Source: Diphasiastrum complanatum
Taxonomy: Eukaryota > Streptophyta > Lycopodiopsida > Lycopodiales > Lycopodiaceae
DNA length: 64,000 nt
Reading direction: 5' to 3'
NCBI GenBank assembly: GCA_029204225.1
Contig: CM055111.1
Location: 5,031,403-5,095,402, forward strand
Shown here: one piece after another, positions 1 through 12,870 of the stretch
Position numbering within the stretch: the stretch's first letter is position 1
Layout of the letters: every line of letters begins with the position of its first letter
The notes under the pieces: model-generated
Seen by the model: the letters and a program-made list of their open reading frames with translations, nothing else
What the model was told of the DNA's origin: nothing
The model's database searches: none
Position numbers and translations under genes: made by a program

Positions 1-284
1 CGTGATTTTTTTGTTTGTTGGCATTGTAGGGAGAGATTGTGGGGTGGGAGGATCAGATCCAAGCACCCAATCCCTTCGTTAATCCATAAAAATCAGAAAA
101 AAAAAAAGCTCAAAATCTATTTTTAAAAAAAAAAAGAGAGCCAAAATCCCATCAGCAGCTCCAGGGTACTATCCCAAACCTACATAGAAGTCTGTGAAGG
201 TTACTTCCCAATAGATCTTGAAAAAACAGAGAAAAACCCAAAAAATTCAAAAATCCTTTGCAAAAACTAATTCTTTTTTCAAAA

Positions 285-1660
285 CTCAAAACTAACCTTC
301 GCAGAGCTCTCAGAAGTTCCATATCACGGAGACAAGGACACGGAGCAGTCTGCGAGAGTTAGATCCCAAAAAAAGTGTCCATGTGAAAGTTACCAAGAGC
401 AAAAAAATGGCCTAGAACCTTCTCAGACAACAAATTTTTGAGTTTCCTTGGGAAATTACCTTCGTAGAGCTCTTTGAAGTTCCATCTCACTGAGACAAGG
501 ACACAAAGAAGTCTGCGAGAGTTAGATCCTAAAAAAAGTGCCCCTGTGAAGGTTTCCAAGAGCAAAAAGTGGCCTAGAACCTTCTCAGACAGCAAATTTT
601 TGAGTTTCCTTGGGAAGTAACTCTTGTAGCTTGGTAAGCAAGTGGATCTAACTCAGATACAAGCACGTACCAGCCTACGAAAATTAGTTCCCAAGAAATC
701 TCAAAATTTGGCCAAAAAACCCCAAAAAAATGCAGTTTTTTCAAGATTTTTTGAGTTTCCTAGGGAAGTAACTCTTGTAGCTTGGTGAGTACTTGAATCT
801 GATTGAGATACAAGTGCATAGGAGTCTGCAAGGGTTTGTTCCCAGAAAATCCTAAACTTTTGCAAAAAAATACACTTTTTTCAAGATTTTTTGAGTTTCC
901 TTGGGAAGTAACTCTTGCAGCTTTGTGAGTAGCTGAATCTGACTGAGATACAAATGCATACTAGTCTGCGAGGGTTTGTTCCCAGAAAATCCTAAAATTT
1001 TGCAAAAAAACCTCAAAAAAATGTATTTTTTTCAAGATTTTTTGAGATTCCTTGGGAAGTAGCTCTTGCAGCTTTCTAAGCAACTGAATCTGACTGAGAT
1101 ACAAATGCATACCAGTCTGCAAGGGTTTATTCCCAGAAAATCTTAACATTTTGCAAAAAAACCCCTTAAAAATGTAGTTTTTTCAAGATTTTTTGAGTTT
1201 CCTTGGGAAGTAATTCTTGCAGCTTGGTAAGCAGCTGAATCTAACTGAGATACAAGTGCATACCAGTCTTAGAGGATTTGTTCCCAGAAAATCTTAAACC
1301 CCAAAAAAATGAACTTTTTTCAAGATTTTTTGAGTTTCCTTGGGACGTAACTCTTGAAGCTTGGTGATCAGCTGAACCTGACTGAGATACAAGTGACTAC
1401 CAGTTTGCAAGGGTTTTTTCCCAAAAAAATCTTAAAATTTTGTAAAAAAACCCCAAAGAAATGCACTTTTTTCAAGATTTTTTGATTTTCCTTGGGAAGT
1501 AACTCTTGCAGCTTGGTGAGCAGCTGAATCTGACTAAGATACAAGTGAATACCAGTCTGCAAGGGTTTGTTTTTGGAAAATCTTTAAATTTTACAAAAAA
1601 GCCCCAAAGAAATGCACTTTTTCCATGATTTTTTGAGATCGGCTAGGAATTAACCTTCGC
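285..1660. repeat. Tandem array of about 150-bp units in the leader
   Basis: A unit recurs whose landmarks are a T-run, 'caagattttttgagtttcc', 'ttgggaagtaactcttg', 'ctgactgagatacaa', 'accagtctgc' and 'gggtttgttcccagaaaatc'. The 'caagattttttga' landmark falls near 742, 881, 1033, 1183, 1319, 1472 and (degenerate) 1622. More diverged copies lie near 290, 435 and 598. Short ORFs on minus across this stretch are by-products of the repeat. The array precedes gag, where the untranslated leader of an LTR retrotransposon would lie. Confidence 0.85.
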
Positions 1661-2321
1661 AAAGAGTTTTCTGGATATATCTAACCAATATATAGCTACT
1701 ATGAAACTCTTGTGAAGATCCAATTTGAAATATCTTAGAAAAAATGCTAAAAAGTGCCAAAAAAGTGAGTTTTTTCAAGATCCTGACAAATCTGTCCATC
1801 AAGAAGTCTTGCAGAACTCACATTGTCTAGAAATGGTCCAGATACAGCTACTTTAGAAAGGTTGAAGGTTAGATTCACTCAGTCCGAAGTAATCTCTCAA
1901 AAAAAAAAAAACCACAAAAAACCAAGAAAAAGGGCTAAAACCACACTATTGGCCAATTGAAACTGATCAGATCTTGTCAAATCTAGGTTGCAATCACATT
2001 ATCCATCAAGATCCAACATCCCTAGACTGAATCGAGTGAATGAACCTCAGATCAAGCCAGTCAATTCCCTCCACATCAACCAATATCCATCCATCATTCT
2101 TCTGTCCCATCTCTATTCCATCTTCTATCTCCATCTCTGTTAGATAAATCCATTTCTGTCTCTATTCTCATCCATACTGATCCACCGTTTACTGATTCTC
2201 TTCTCTTTTTCTTCTTCTCCATCTCCCACAAAAAAAAAAAAAGGTTGGAACACCAGAGTCATTGAGCAAACCTTGAAGCAATTCACCAACCAGCTACTTT
2301 GCGACATTCTAGTGCTGAACT
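1661..2321. other. Non-coding remainder of the retroelement leader
   Basis: No convincing reading frame is present. The stretch has A-runs, a C/T-rich section (about 2085-2230) and then the context of the gag ATG. It is interpreted as 5' untranslated leader between the tandem array and gag. Confidence 0.4.
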
Positions 2322-4135
2322 ATGGAGACCGCCCTTGTAGGATTATCAAAATTGAAAAAGTTCCCTGTTGAAACAATCCGAGACTACACCTATTGGATCT
2401 ATCATCTAGTGAAGGATTGTGATCCCCCGATTCCCCGATAGATCATCATGGCAAAATACTATGTTGGACTATCCAAAAGGATCAGATCTGGTATGGAAGA
2501 GTTGGCATCCTATGCGTCACTTGCACAACTTTGTAAGGATGCTGTCTTGATGGACATCTCACTCGGGAAGAAGGATTTTCCCTATCCAGATGGGGAATCA
2601 GAGGGACAAAGGTTGACAACAAGTGATGATCCAACAAGAATGGAACCCCATGCAAGGCAACAAAGCGTAGCAAGGTCAAGCAGATCAAGTGCAATGGAAG
2701 ACCAAGAACCTTGCACTTCAAGCTGTCAGCAAGCTTATGCTCGCTCTATTAAGTTTCTTAAAAAGGACGAATGTACCTTCTTCTTTGGAGATCATCCAAG
2801 TACCAGATGTCTAATCAAGAATCCGTGCTTATCAAAAGGACAAAATAAAGAGCAACAAGTTCTTCGATAGCAAGATCCAGTGGTTCAATGGTCAGAAGCA
2901 GAATCAAGCCAACAAGGAGCTCACCAGATGGATGGATGTCAGATTGATCCATCTAAATTACAATTTTCTTCAACAAACAGTGGCAAGGTAGAAGTTTTGG
3001 TTATATACTCTTGCCTATCACCAAACTCAATGGAGGACCATAACAACCTATCGGTCTATTATGTGGAAGATCCAAAGGGAAATCTATTACCGATGTATGC
3101 CTATCAACTTAGAGGCAATGGCATACTGCACTTAGTTAGGTGCTATGGATGCGGAGGAAAACACCGTCGTGTTGAATGTCCACATCGAGGAGATCCATCA
3201 ACATTTGATCCCTCATGTTCACAATGCAGAGTTAGTCATCCATGCCAAGATTGCTCGATGAGAAATTCTCAAATAGCCAGGAGGCATTTGGCCTATGTAG
3301 ACTGATATGCACCTGTGGTGACCCTTCCACCTCGAACTCACTATAAAAGAAAAATCTTGGTGCCACCGGGGTATGAAATGAGTGACTAAGAGAACAATCT
3401 GGCAAAAGTCCCAAAGTACACAAAGATACCCTCGAGCAAACAAGTAAAACCATCACAGAAGACAAAGATGGTAGAATCCATTACGCCAATGGTAACTGAG
3501 GAAGTCAAGAAATTGGAATCCGACGAAGTCCAACAGATTTTACCAAGTCTCTTGGCGCAGTCACTGCAAAAAATTCTTAGTGATGAAGGGGACTAGCGTC
3601 AACAGGGCAAGTTGAAGGCAATTCAACACAAGATCCAAGGAAAAGTGCCATCACGCAGCCTTCAACAGGGAAGTGCAATGACCAAGGGAAGACTAAAGTT
3701 GATGATTGTTCCTCAACGAGCAAGATTCAACCAAAGTCTCATTGTTCCATAATGCAGCAGCCCAAACCAATGCCAAATCTGGGTATATCCATTCTTCAAA
3801 GGCCAAATCCAGGGAATCCAAGCCCAAATAGGCCTCCAGTATAGCAAGCACCAGCACCTACAATGACAAAGCCTTGTCCTAAATCTTTGATATTGACTAC
3901 TGAGGAAAGTCTTCAGGTTATGGCATACCATGAATACCTGGATAGACAAGAGAGTCAAGAAAGCATGTCATATCCACATTATGATTTGGGGGAGTCCATG
4001 ATGTTGGGACCAGTTGCACCAATCTAGGAGGATCCAGTTTTATCTTGGGATACTCTGATGAAATGCCTCAACTACCCAATTGTTGATGAACAAGGTTATC
4101 CGGAATGGCCACCAGACCCTTATGGGTATTATTGA
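2322..4135 (+). pseudogene. Decayed retrotransposon gag-like polyprotein
   Basis: One frame runs from ATG 2322 to about 3750 with stops at 2439, 2868, 3303, 3387, 3594 and 3750. It then shifts by one frame, is reopened by ATG 3752, carries stops at 3842 and 4025, and ends at 4133-4135. The N-terminal part is helical and gag-like (the 'YYVGLSKRIRSGMEEL' region). Near 3150-3190 there is a zinc-knuckle-like motif, CYGCGGKHRRVEC, with spacing C-x2-C-x3-H-x4-C, one residue short of the usual knuckle; more Cys pairs follow. All eight stops are compatible with a single C-to-T change in a Gln or Arg codon. No pol domains follow. It is not expected to make a full protein. Gag identity rests on the knuckle and position. 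Confidence 0.6.
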
Positions 4136-4322
4136 AAATCTGGCAAGTCCAGGTTCTTGCTGATCAACAACCAATAAAGCCTCAGGTTTTACGTAAGCGA
4201 ATTCTATCCACGCTTTTCCTGAAGTACCCATGTCCCAGCAATAAAAGAACCGACAACAATGCCCCTTCACGACAGTTGCAGCCTAGTGCCAAGGGACCGA
4301 CACTACTTTGGGCCATGGACTC

Positions 4323-5117
<795 letters not shown>

Positions 5118-6885
5118 ATCATGAAAAATTGGAAGGCTTCAGAGATAGCTTTAGGAAATAGACAGCAGTCCTCCTGGAATAATCATCTATGATAGTAATA
5201 AAGAACTTTGCATCAAGTAAGGATGGTGTCTGCATTGGGCCACATATATCAATATGCACAATGTCTAACATATCTCTAGAAATATATTCTCGATTTGACT
5301 TGAATGGTCTCCTTGCTTGTTTTTCTTTGATACAACTTGAGAAGATAGGGAGATTGACAATTTTACATTCTAAATCAAGAACTGAAAAATGTTTAGACAT
5401 GTTATCTATTGATGTATAGTTAAGGTGACCAAGTCTATTATGCCAAATCACTTCTTTATTCATAGATGTCAAACTACTCAAAGTACGATCAGTCACAACA
5501 TTACAATGGCTAAGCCTATAGATATATCCTTGTCTCTTTCCGAGTGCAAGAACTCTCCTACTCTTATCAAGAATTTGACAGGAATATGTCTAAAACTCTA
5601 CCCTATGTCCTAAATCTGTGATTTGACTGACTGACAGTAGATTTGTTGTCAGATTCGGGACATACAATACATTTGGCACAAGCTTTGACATTTCATTATA
5701 AAAATTCATCCTAACAGTACCTTCACCTTCAATTATATGGGAGCTGTTGTCTCCGAGGTGAACAAATTTCTTGGTGATGTAGGCCAAATAGTCGATAAAC
5801 CATTCTTGATGGCTTGTCATGTGTTGTGTTGCTCTAGAATCAAGAAACCATTCTTTTGACTATTTGACATGACGATGGCTCACCATGAAGACTTCCTGCT
5901 CCTCATCATTTTCGATCTTTTGCTTGGTGTCGGCTGCATGAGCTTGCTGATTCAGCTACTTCTTCTTCTTGTCGTTGTTGAACTTCAAGACTCGACATTC
6001 CTGGATCTCATGATTTGGTCTCTTGCAATACCTGCGAAAGAGTCTTTTCTTGTTGTTCTGAGTAGGGGGCTGATTTTGGAACTTTTGTGACTGCTTTTGA
6101 TTGTTGTCATTCTGTTTGACAGCTTTCTTCTTTTGTTGCCTCCTTGAGCCCTTCTTTGAGAATAATGCTTGTGAGTCATTGATGGAGGATGAAGATGCTC
6201 CACCTCTTTCCTCCTGCAGCAACATAGTTATGACTCTAGATAATGTAATGCTTGAGTGTGTGGAAATCATCATCACCCAGTTTTAAAAGGAGAATGGTAA
6301 GCTTGACAATAAGGTCATTACAACATCAGAGTCTTCAATTGTTGAACCTATTGCTGCCATATGATCCATTAGAGTCTTAAATTCATTTATGTGATTCTGA
6401 ACAGAATCACCATTTGACATTTTGAGAGAGAATAATTTTCTCCTCAGATGCAGCTTCGAAGTGACATCTCTCACTTCATATAATGTACTCAATATATCCC
6501 AAACTTCTTTCAATGATTGGGCTTTTCTGACCAATTTGTGTGTCGGAGATGTTAAGGGTGATCAAGGCAAAAGCCTTGCCATCCCTGAGCTTCCATTTGG
6601 AAATGGCTTGCTCATTGACACTGATAAGTAGTTCGATTCTAGCGACAATTTCCCACAGTTCTTTGGCCATCAATACTACTCTCATTTTGAAGTTCCATAA
6701 ATGGTAATTCGAACCATCCAGTTTATCTACCATTAGAGCAAACTGTGATTGTGAATCCATTTGGAATTTCAAGATGAGTATATGCAAAGAGTAGATTAAT
6801 ATGACTGAAAAATAATAGTAGCAACTACCTACACTATATACTTTGGATCCGCTTTTAGGAATCAGAGAAGGAGCTCTGATACCAT
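5118..6885 (-). pseudogene. Truncated Ty1-copia retrotransposon (gag, protease, start of integrase)
   Basis: Read on minus from 6885: a primer-binding site, gag (6940-6283, with the DGSNYHLW-type N-terminal motif and a UBN2-like region), a basic region with a zinc knuckle (about 6060-6000), an aspartic protease (about 5850-5590), the GAG-pre-integrase motif WHNRLGHLN, and the first part of integrase (HIDICGPM, then IIDDYSRR). The frame is split into several pieces by frameshifts. The first knuckle Cys is Arg (RYCKRPNHEIQEC instead of C-x2-C) and the protease DSG is DSR (LDSRATQH), so both are dead. Integrase stops at 5118 where the gag-only element begins. No reverse transcriptase or 3' LTR is present. 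Confidence 0.88.
6872..6884 (-). other. Primer-binding site of the 5-7 kb copia element
   Basis: Minus strand reads TGGTATCAGAGCT directly after an LTR end ...CCCAACA (LTR 3' edge at 6885). This is the initiator-methionine tRNA complement used by most plant copia elements. The 5' LTR should extend upward from 6885, but its far end could not be placed because no second copy exists here. Confidence 0.8.
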
Positions 6886-6959
6886 GTTGGGATTCGACAA
6901 GTGGATCAACCTTCAATGCCTGTTGCAACAAAAGCAGCATCAGTGATCATATCTTGCTA

Positions 6960-7308
6960 GTTTGACCAAAAAATTCAAAAAGAGGCTTGCCAATTCCATC
7001 TATTTGAGATCTAGTCAGCTTTTTGAGGTCATAGCCACATTATTTCTTACAATTCCATTGTATTGGAGCGATTTGTGGATTCTCTGTGTTTCACACGTGC
7101 CAAAGATAGTTTGACCCAAACTTTTCCTATACTCCATCAATTGATGAGAGGTTGATCTAGTTTGAGAGAGATTGGTAGAGCTAGTGAGATCCATCTCACA
7201 TTTGTTGCAAGATCTTGCATAGGAGTTGGTAGTACACCTTTATTGGATCCTATAGTGAGAGATAAGCAACACTTTATTGTCTAATTCACAAGGAGTCTCA
7301 ACCATTAC
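6960..7308. other. Sequence between two copia remnants, no gene
   Basis: It probably contains part of the minus copia 5' LTR and the leader of the plus copia gag that follows. No open frame, LTR boundary or RNA gene could be supported. Confidence 0.4.
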
Positions 7309-8190
7309 ATGCCATCTATGGGTTCCTTTCTATTGGAATCTAGTGAGAGGCTATCTACCTCCAACTATTCTTTTTGGAAGGTTAGAATGGAATCTATATT
7401 GATACTTCAAGATGTGATAGACATTGTACTTGGGATTGAGGAGGAGCCTCACTTCCTCCAAGAAGTAAAATAGTCCAAGAAGAGAGCTAGGATGGCTCTC
7501 CTTTATATCAAGATGAATGTCTCTAATGAGATTTTGAGAGAGATTGGTACTTCGACCAAGGATGCTTGGGATACTCTCAAAGCAGTCTATGAGGCCAAGA
7601 ATACCTCAAGGCTCCTCACTCTTAGAAATCAAATCTTCGAAAGTTCTCAAAAGAGTGATGAGAGTGCCACTAATTATGTTTTGAGAGTGAAAGATATTCA
7701 TATGGAGCTTGCTTGTATTGGACATTCCATCAAACAAAGTAAGCTAGTCCAAGTCATACTCAATGGTACGAAGGATGAATATGAGAATCTTGTCCAATCC
7801 TATGCTATCAAGGAGGAGCTACCAACCTTGGAGGCCTTGCAAGGAGTGCTGAAGAATCACAGCATGGGAACAAGCTATTAAGGATGGACAAAATGTCACT
7901 CAATCATATTGGTGATGGCAAATTTCTATTTGCCAAGCACAAAGAGAGGAGCAAAAAGCAAAACCAACACTTCTCTAAGGACAAAGCAAAAGACCAAGAT
8001 GAAGAGGATGATGATTCCTCTCAATATTCTACTTTAGATAAGAAGAAAAAAGATGTTAAGTGCTTCTTTTATGACAAGAAAGGCCAATATGCCACCAATC
8101 GCTTCAAGAAGAAGAACCAATTCAAGCAAGCCAACATCTCTCATGAGAAAGAAGACTTATTGCAAGTGATGAAAAATGCTCACTTATGGC
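7309..8190 (+). pseudogene. Ty1-copia gag remnant
   Basis: From ATG 7309 the frame has a SNYSFWKVRMES motif, as in copia Gag N-termini, then one in-frame TAG (7471). A UBN2-type segment follows, with KDAWDTLKAVYE and LTLRNQIFE. The frame ends at 7879-7881 and restarts at 7884. The expected CCHC zinc knuckle near 8057-8110 is ruined: CFFYDKKGQYATNR has lost two Cys and the His. From about 8190 the sequence stops looking like copia and becomes AC/TTT-rich repeat. No protease, integrase or reverse transcriptase follows. Confidence 0.8.
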
Positions 8191-8552
8191 AAGGATTCCT
8201 TTTCTTCTATTATTTATGCCTTATAAATGAATCAAGAAGTCCATATATATTGCAAGTGATCAAGTGTGCAGAATTCTATTTTCATGAGTTAAATTGTTTT
8301 AAAGGCACCTTCACCTTTTTGAGAGCACCTTTGCCTTTTAAGAGCACCTTTAGCTTTTTCGCAAAATCCCGAAGAGAGGAAAAATGCCGAAGGTCGTCTA
8401 TTTTGAACGAGGAACGTTCCCAGTCACTTTTCAAAATTTGCGAAGTGAGAGAAAACCACTTCACGTGAAATGCGAAGTGAGAGAACTTGCGACGTCCTTG
8501 TCTGCATCAACATTCCTAATTCGTTGGTAGTATACACTATGTACAATTGTCA
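8191..8552. other. Repeat-like sequence, possible LTR fragment
   Basis: Words such as 'ttttaaaggcacc', 'gcacctttgcc' and 'ctttttcgcaaaatc' resemble the minus strand of 12450-12650, which is inside a copia LTR, so this may be a diverged relative of that LTR in the opposite orientation. No gene. Confidence 0.3.
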
Positions 8553-9234
8553 CAAAAGCCATATACTTCCAAGTACAACGACTTACCTAATTAGGTGACA
8601 AACATTTAATGTAGTTAATACATGGATGCAATCTATAAATAGATCATCCCAATACAGATTACTTGAGATGCTCCATCCATGAGACAAATGATTTTGAGCC
8701 TCCCAGTTACGCCGTCATTTTGGTTATAATTGCTATTTTATTGTGCTTCAGTGTAAGATAGCAGCAACATGCTTTTCTATCTGTGTATAATGTAGATGAA
8801 TGCTTGTTGTGATTGAATGCACTTTATTGTTCTTTGATCGTGCTTGTTTACTCACTCTGATCAGATTACAGACGTCTATGACTCCTTCGCTTCTGATCAG
8901 ATGATGACTGTCTTTGACGCCTGAGGAACTCGCAATATCATACTGCTCTTTTATCTATTTCAGAACCAAATTTCACATTGAATCCATTTTTCAGTAATAC
9001 CACACACAAACCATTTCTAATCTCTTTGGTGGACTATACTCTTCTTTTTGTGAGTATAAATTAATTTTTAAGATCCTGTTGGGCAATTAAAACACTTAAA
9101 GTTGTGATTATATTTAGCATAAGCTTTCTATTAGACTGTTTTTGCATCTAGCAACTGATTGTAATGGGAGAGCTATTCCGCAATATTCCTACTCTCTTCT
9201 CCGTTCGCGTTCTTCTATCTCCCTTGCCCCATCA
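8553..9234 (+). repeat. 5' LTR of the 8.5-11.8 kb copia element
   Basis: Closely matches 11127-11795 over its whole length, with scattered substitutions and small indels. It ends ...CCCCATCA directly before the primer-binding region. The left terminal TG seems to have changed to CA, judged from alignment with the other LTR. A TATA-like TATAAATA sits at 8634-8641. Confidence 0.88.
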
Positions 9235-9237
9235 GAT

Positions 9238-9250
9238 TGATATCAGAGCG
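9238..9250 (+). other. Primer-binding site
   Basis: TGATATCAGAGCG lies four bases after the LTR end. It is one base different from the copia consensus TGGTATCAGAGC (complement of initiator Met tRNA). Confidence 0.75.
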
Positions 9251-9302
9251 TAGCTCATATAAACCGAGAGATTAAGTGTGTTTTATTTGTATTATTGTTA
9301 GT

Positions 9303-11119
9303 ATGTCTCATATAGGTAGCTCTTCGTCTTCATCATCTAGTGAAGCTAGAATCATTGACAAGTTCAATGGTTCTAACTTCTACATCTGGAAGTTAAAACT
9401 CCGGATGATGTTGATACATAGAGATCTTTGGGATGTAGTAGAACATGTATCACACTCAATCTGGCCGACTCCCAAATATCCCATGTTACCACACATGCAA
9501 AACCTCTTAGGACGCATTAGATTTGTTATCAAATCTCTATGAGACTTATGATGTAACCACTAGATGACATCTGAGAAGGAAGTTCTTTACTCTTAGCTTG
9601 TCTGATTCTATTGCCATCACTTCTCACGTCAACAGCTTCAAGTCTTTATTGATCAGTTATCAACTATAGGATGTTCTATTCAAGATGATGATGTCGTCAT
9701 GACCTTGCTTTCTTCTCTTCCAAAGTCATATTATGAGCACTTTGTGGTGATGATCTCTACACAACCTGACCTCACTCTTCAAAAGGTGATCGGTCATCTT
9801 CTTCAAGAAGAAATACGAAGAAAGACCAGCGACTTGTCCATCAAAGACAAATCCATGGCCATGTACACCAAGAAGAAAAAATATTCCAAGGGCAAGAATC
9901 AAGTGCAACATCAACAACAGAAGCCTCATATTCAAGGTGAGAATAGTGAATCACGAAAGAAGCTTTTCTGTAGATATTGCAAGAGAGCCAATCACGACAT
10001 CAAGGAGTGTTGTATCCGGATCTACAACAAGACAAAGAAGCAACAACAGCAGTACCCAGACTCCTCCAACTCGGCAGAATTCAAGGAGCAAGATACACAT
10101 TTATTAATGGCTTACGACAACAACAACGAAGACTGTGATAGCTGGTACCTGGACAGCGGCGCTACCCAACACATGACCTCTCGCAAGGAATGCTTACAAC
10201 AGAGATCAATTCATCTACCTAGGAGATTCAAGCACCATATGTGTTGAAGGCAAAGAGACAGTCAAGATCACATTCAACAACGATCTATCTATTTGTGTTT
10301 CCAATGTCCTTCACGTTCCTCAGCTATCAAAGAACCTATTATCAGTCTCTAAGATAACTAATGAGGGCTACACTGTTACTTTTTCATCTGAACAGTGAAC
10401 AATATTCGAGGAAGATACTACTCTAACTGCATGCACTAGAATAAAAAATCTTTATGTACTTTCTAATTCAGTTGCATTATCTAGCATCTCTCATGAAAAT
10501 GTAAAAATGCTATTTTGTGGCATAGTCGATTTGGACACGTGAATACAGGATCACTTTCCTATATGCGTTGTAATAAGTTAGTTGATGGATTGCATTTCCC
10601 TTCTTCATTAGATAGGAAATCTTTCTTTTGTGAATCATGCGTCTATGGCAAACACTCTAGAAGCAAATTTCCCAAATCACATTCCATCAAAACAAAGCAT
10701 GTATAGGATCTTGTACATAGCGATCTTTGTAGTCCAATGCCAACTCCGTCCTTAGGAGATGCAATCGATTTTATCACTTTCATAGATGATCATATCTACA
10801 AAAGTGAAGGCACTTTGAACTGATGGTGGCGACGAATACCTCTCTAACGAGATGTCTGACTACATGGCTGAACATGACATTAGAAGATAGTTCACCCCTT
10901 CCTATTCACCTCAAAAAAATGGGATTGCAAAAAGGAAGAATTGAACTCTTCTCAACTCAGCTGGATCCATGCTACATCAAGCACACCTACCTGCGAAGTT
11001 CTAGGCAGAAGCTACTGCCACAGCCTGTTACATGCAGAATAGATTCAGCACCAAAGCCGTCAACAACAAAGCTCCTCATGAAGTTTGGCATGGGCACAAG
11101 CCTAGTGTCAGCCATCTAA
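9303..11119 (+). pseudogene. Internally deleted copia gag-pol
   Basis: Pieces in order: gag start (SSSSEARIIDKFNGSNFYIW, to about 9542); gag middle and an intact zinc knuckle CRYCKRANHDIKEC (9699-10020); protease with intact LDSGATQHMTS (about 10145-10180); a frameshift at about 10240; protease tail (LHVPQLSKNLLSVSKI); GAG-pre-integrase WHSRFGHVN and CESCVYGKHSR (10515-10660); integrase start (DLVHSDLCSPMPTPS) after an in-frame TAG; then integrase tail fragments ending at 11119. The ATG at 9303 is preferred over 9276 because gag homology starts there. Its gag and knuckle resemble the minus copia at 5-7 kb, so the two are related families. Confidence 0.85.
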
Positions 11120-11126
11120 TAATCTT

Positions 11127-11795
11127 TGGAAGCCATATACTTCCAAGTACAATGGCTTACCTAATTAGGTGACAAATATTTAATGTAGTTGATACATGGA
11201 TGCAATCTATAAATAGATCATCCCAGCACAAATTACTTGAGACGCTCCGTCCATGAGACAAATGATTTTGAGCCTCCTAGTTACGCCGTCATTTTGGTTG
11301 TAATTGTTATTTATATTGTGCTTCAATGTAATATAGCAGCAGCATGCTTTTCTATCTGTATGTAACGTAAATGAATGCTTGTTGTGATTGAATGCACTTT
11401 GTCGCTATTTGATCATGCTTGTTTACTCACTCTGATCAGAACATGGACGTCTACGACTCCTTCGCTTCTGATCAGACGATGGCTGTCTTAAACACCCGAG
11501 GAACTCGCGATATCATACTGCTCTTTCATCTATTTCAGAACCAAACTTCACATTGAATCCATTTTTTAGTATTATCACACACAAACCATTTCTAATCTCT
11601 TCAATGGACTGTACTCTCCTTTTTGTGAGTATGAATTATTTTTAAGATCTTGTTGGGCTAAAGCTGTGATTATATTTAGCATAAGCTTTTATTAGACTGT
11701 TTTTGCATCTAGCAGCTGATTGTAATGGGAGAGCAATTCCGCAATATTCCTGCTCTCTTCTCCGTTCGCGTTCTTCTATCTCCCTTGCCCCATCA
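11127..11795 (+). repeat. 3' LTR of the 8.5-11.8 kb copia element
   Basis: Begins TGGAAGCCATATAC and ends CCCCATCA; near-identical partner of 8553-9234. It retains the TG terminus lost in the other copy. Confidence 0.88.
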
Positions 11796-12245
11796 CATCT
11801 CAAATCATATCTATTGAAGATTATCAAGATGTGACGTATGATTTCAAGAGGATCTTCAAAATGGATGGCCAAGTCTTTATGGCTCATCTTTTATGGTAAA
11901 GAGAGGCAAGTTTCAAGTTGTATCCACTTTAACATTCTCACTTATGCTACTCTTCCATTACTTGATGTACTATCTTGCTTTATTGAGATTTCTACATCTC
12001 AAAATTCATGTAAGACAATTCTAGTTTTGGATGATGCCTATAGTATGGACATATTACTTGTCATTCATGGCTTAGATATGTTTTCAAATTACTTAGAAAG
12101 CAAGTGGTTGAGTCATCAACTGTATGCTCTTGGATCTAGTAAGAGCAAAAATGAGTACAATGGCTTGAAGTAATAACTTCAGCTTGCTGAGCGTGATAAT
12201 GCTGGCTACAGATAACTCTGATTTAAAAAGAACACTTACATAGCT
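11796..12245. other. No recognisable gene
   Basis: A frame of 111 codons on plus (11838-12173) and one on minus have no recognisable motif. The stretch may be older repeat sequence. Confidence 0.35.
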
Positions 12246-12720
12246 TGATTCAGCTAGTATATATATATTTACAAGTGTCGAGAAACAAATACCTTATAAG
12301 CCTTAAATGCCATTTAGTCCAGTTTTGTATATGTACAAAGTTGGTAACCGCCCTTAGGATATTTGGTTGTCCAGCTGTTTTTAGGGTTGATGATAAGTTG
12401 GCGACATCGGTCTGCCAATGTAGCAAAAACCCAAAAAAACCCAAAGGTGCCCTTAGACTGAAGGTATGTAAATCTCGACGGTGCCTCTAGAGCGAAGGCA
12501 TAGAAAAATGTGAAAAAGGTGAAGGTGGACCTGAAATGGATTCCAAGGCATTCTGGCCACTGTGTCACATTTTTTGCGAAGATGCGAAAAAGACAAAAGT
12601 GCCTTAAAAACGTTTAAGACACAAAAAATCTCAAAGGTGAAAAATGTGAAGGTTCGAAACATGTAGTCGACCTTCGGTTTCAGGACGCTCATTTTAAGAC
12701 TGAGCATAAGACATCTAACA
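12246..12720 (-). repeat. Partial copia 3' LTR (minus)
   Basis: On minus, a purine-rich AAGGGGGAG tract is followed at 12720 by TGTTAGATGTC, the start of an LTR. The downstream end is not marked by a second copy, so 12246 is only a guess from the change in composition. It holds repeated 'ccttcac'/'gcacctt' words. Confidence 0.45.
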
Positions 12721-12727
12721 CTCCCCC

Positions 12728-12870
12728 TTAATGTGGATCTTGAAAAACCTTGATCTTCAGATTTAGCATATCGTTAAATCTGAGATGTTGCTCCTTTGAT
12801 AGAGCCTTTGTGAAGTAATCTACTACCATGTAGTTTGTTCTGCAAAAAACCAATGCTACTTCCTTAACTT
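12728..12870 (-). pseudogene. Copia RNase H C-terminal tail
   Basis: On minus the frame reads VALVFCRTNYMVVDYFTKAL, then SKEQHLRFNDMLNLKI, and stops at TAA 12728-12730. This matches the usual end of copia polyproteins ('D.FTK.L....H...R..LGL'). It is followed at once by the polypurine tract and LTR. Sequence upstream (12871 on) is unrelated, so the rest of the element is lost. Confidence 0.75.

Larger units (their letters stand above)
8553..11795 (+). mobile_element. Ty1-copia element with both LTRs, lacking reverse transcriptase
   Basis: Two direct repeats (8553-9234 and 11127-11795) bracket about 1.9 kb of internal sequence with gag, protease, GAG-pre-integrase and integrase pieces. Reverse transcriptase and RNase H are absent: integrase sequence runs almost straight into the 3' LTR. 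A primer-binding site follows the first LTR. No clear polypurine tract or target-site duplication was found. It is internally deleted and non-autonomous. Confidence 0.88.
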
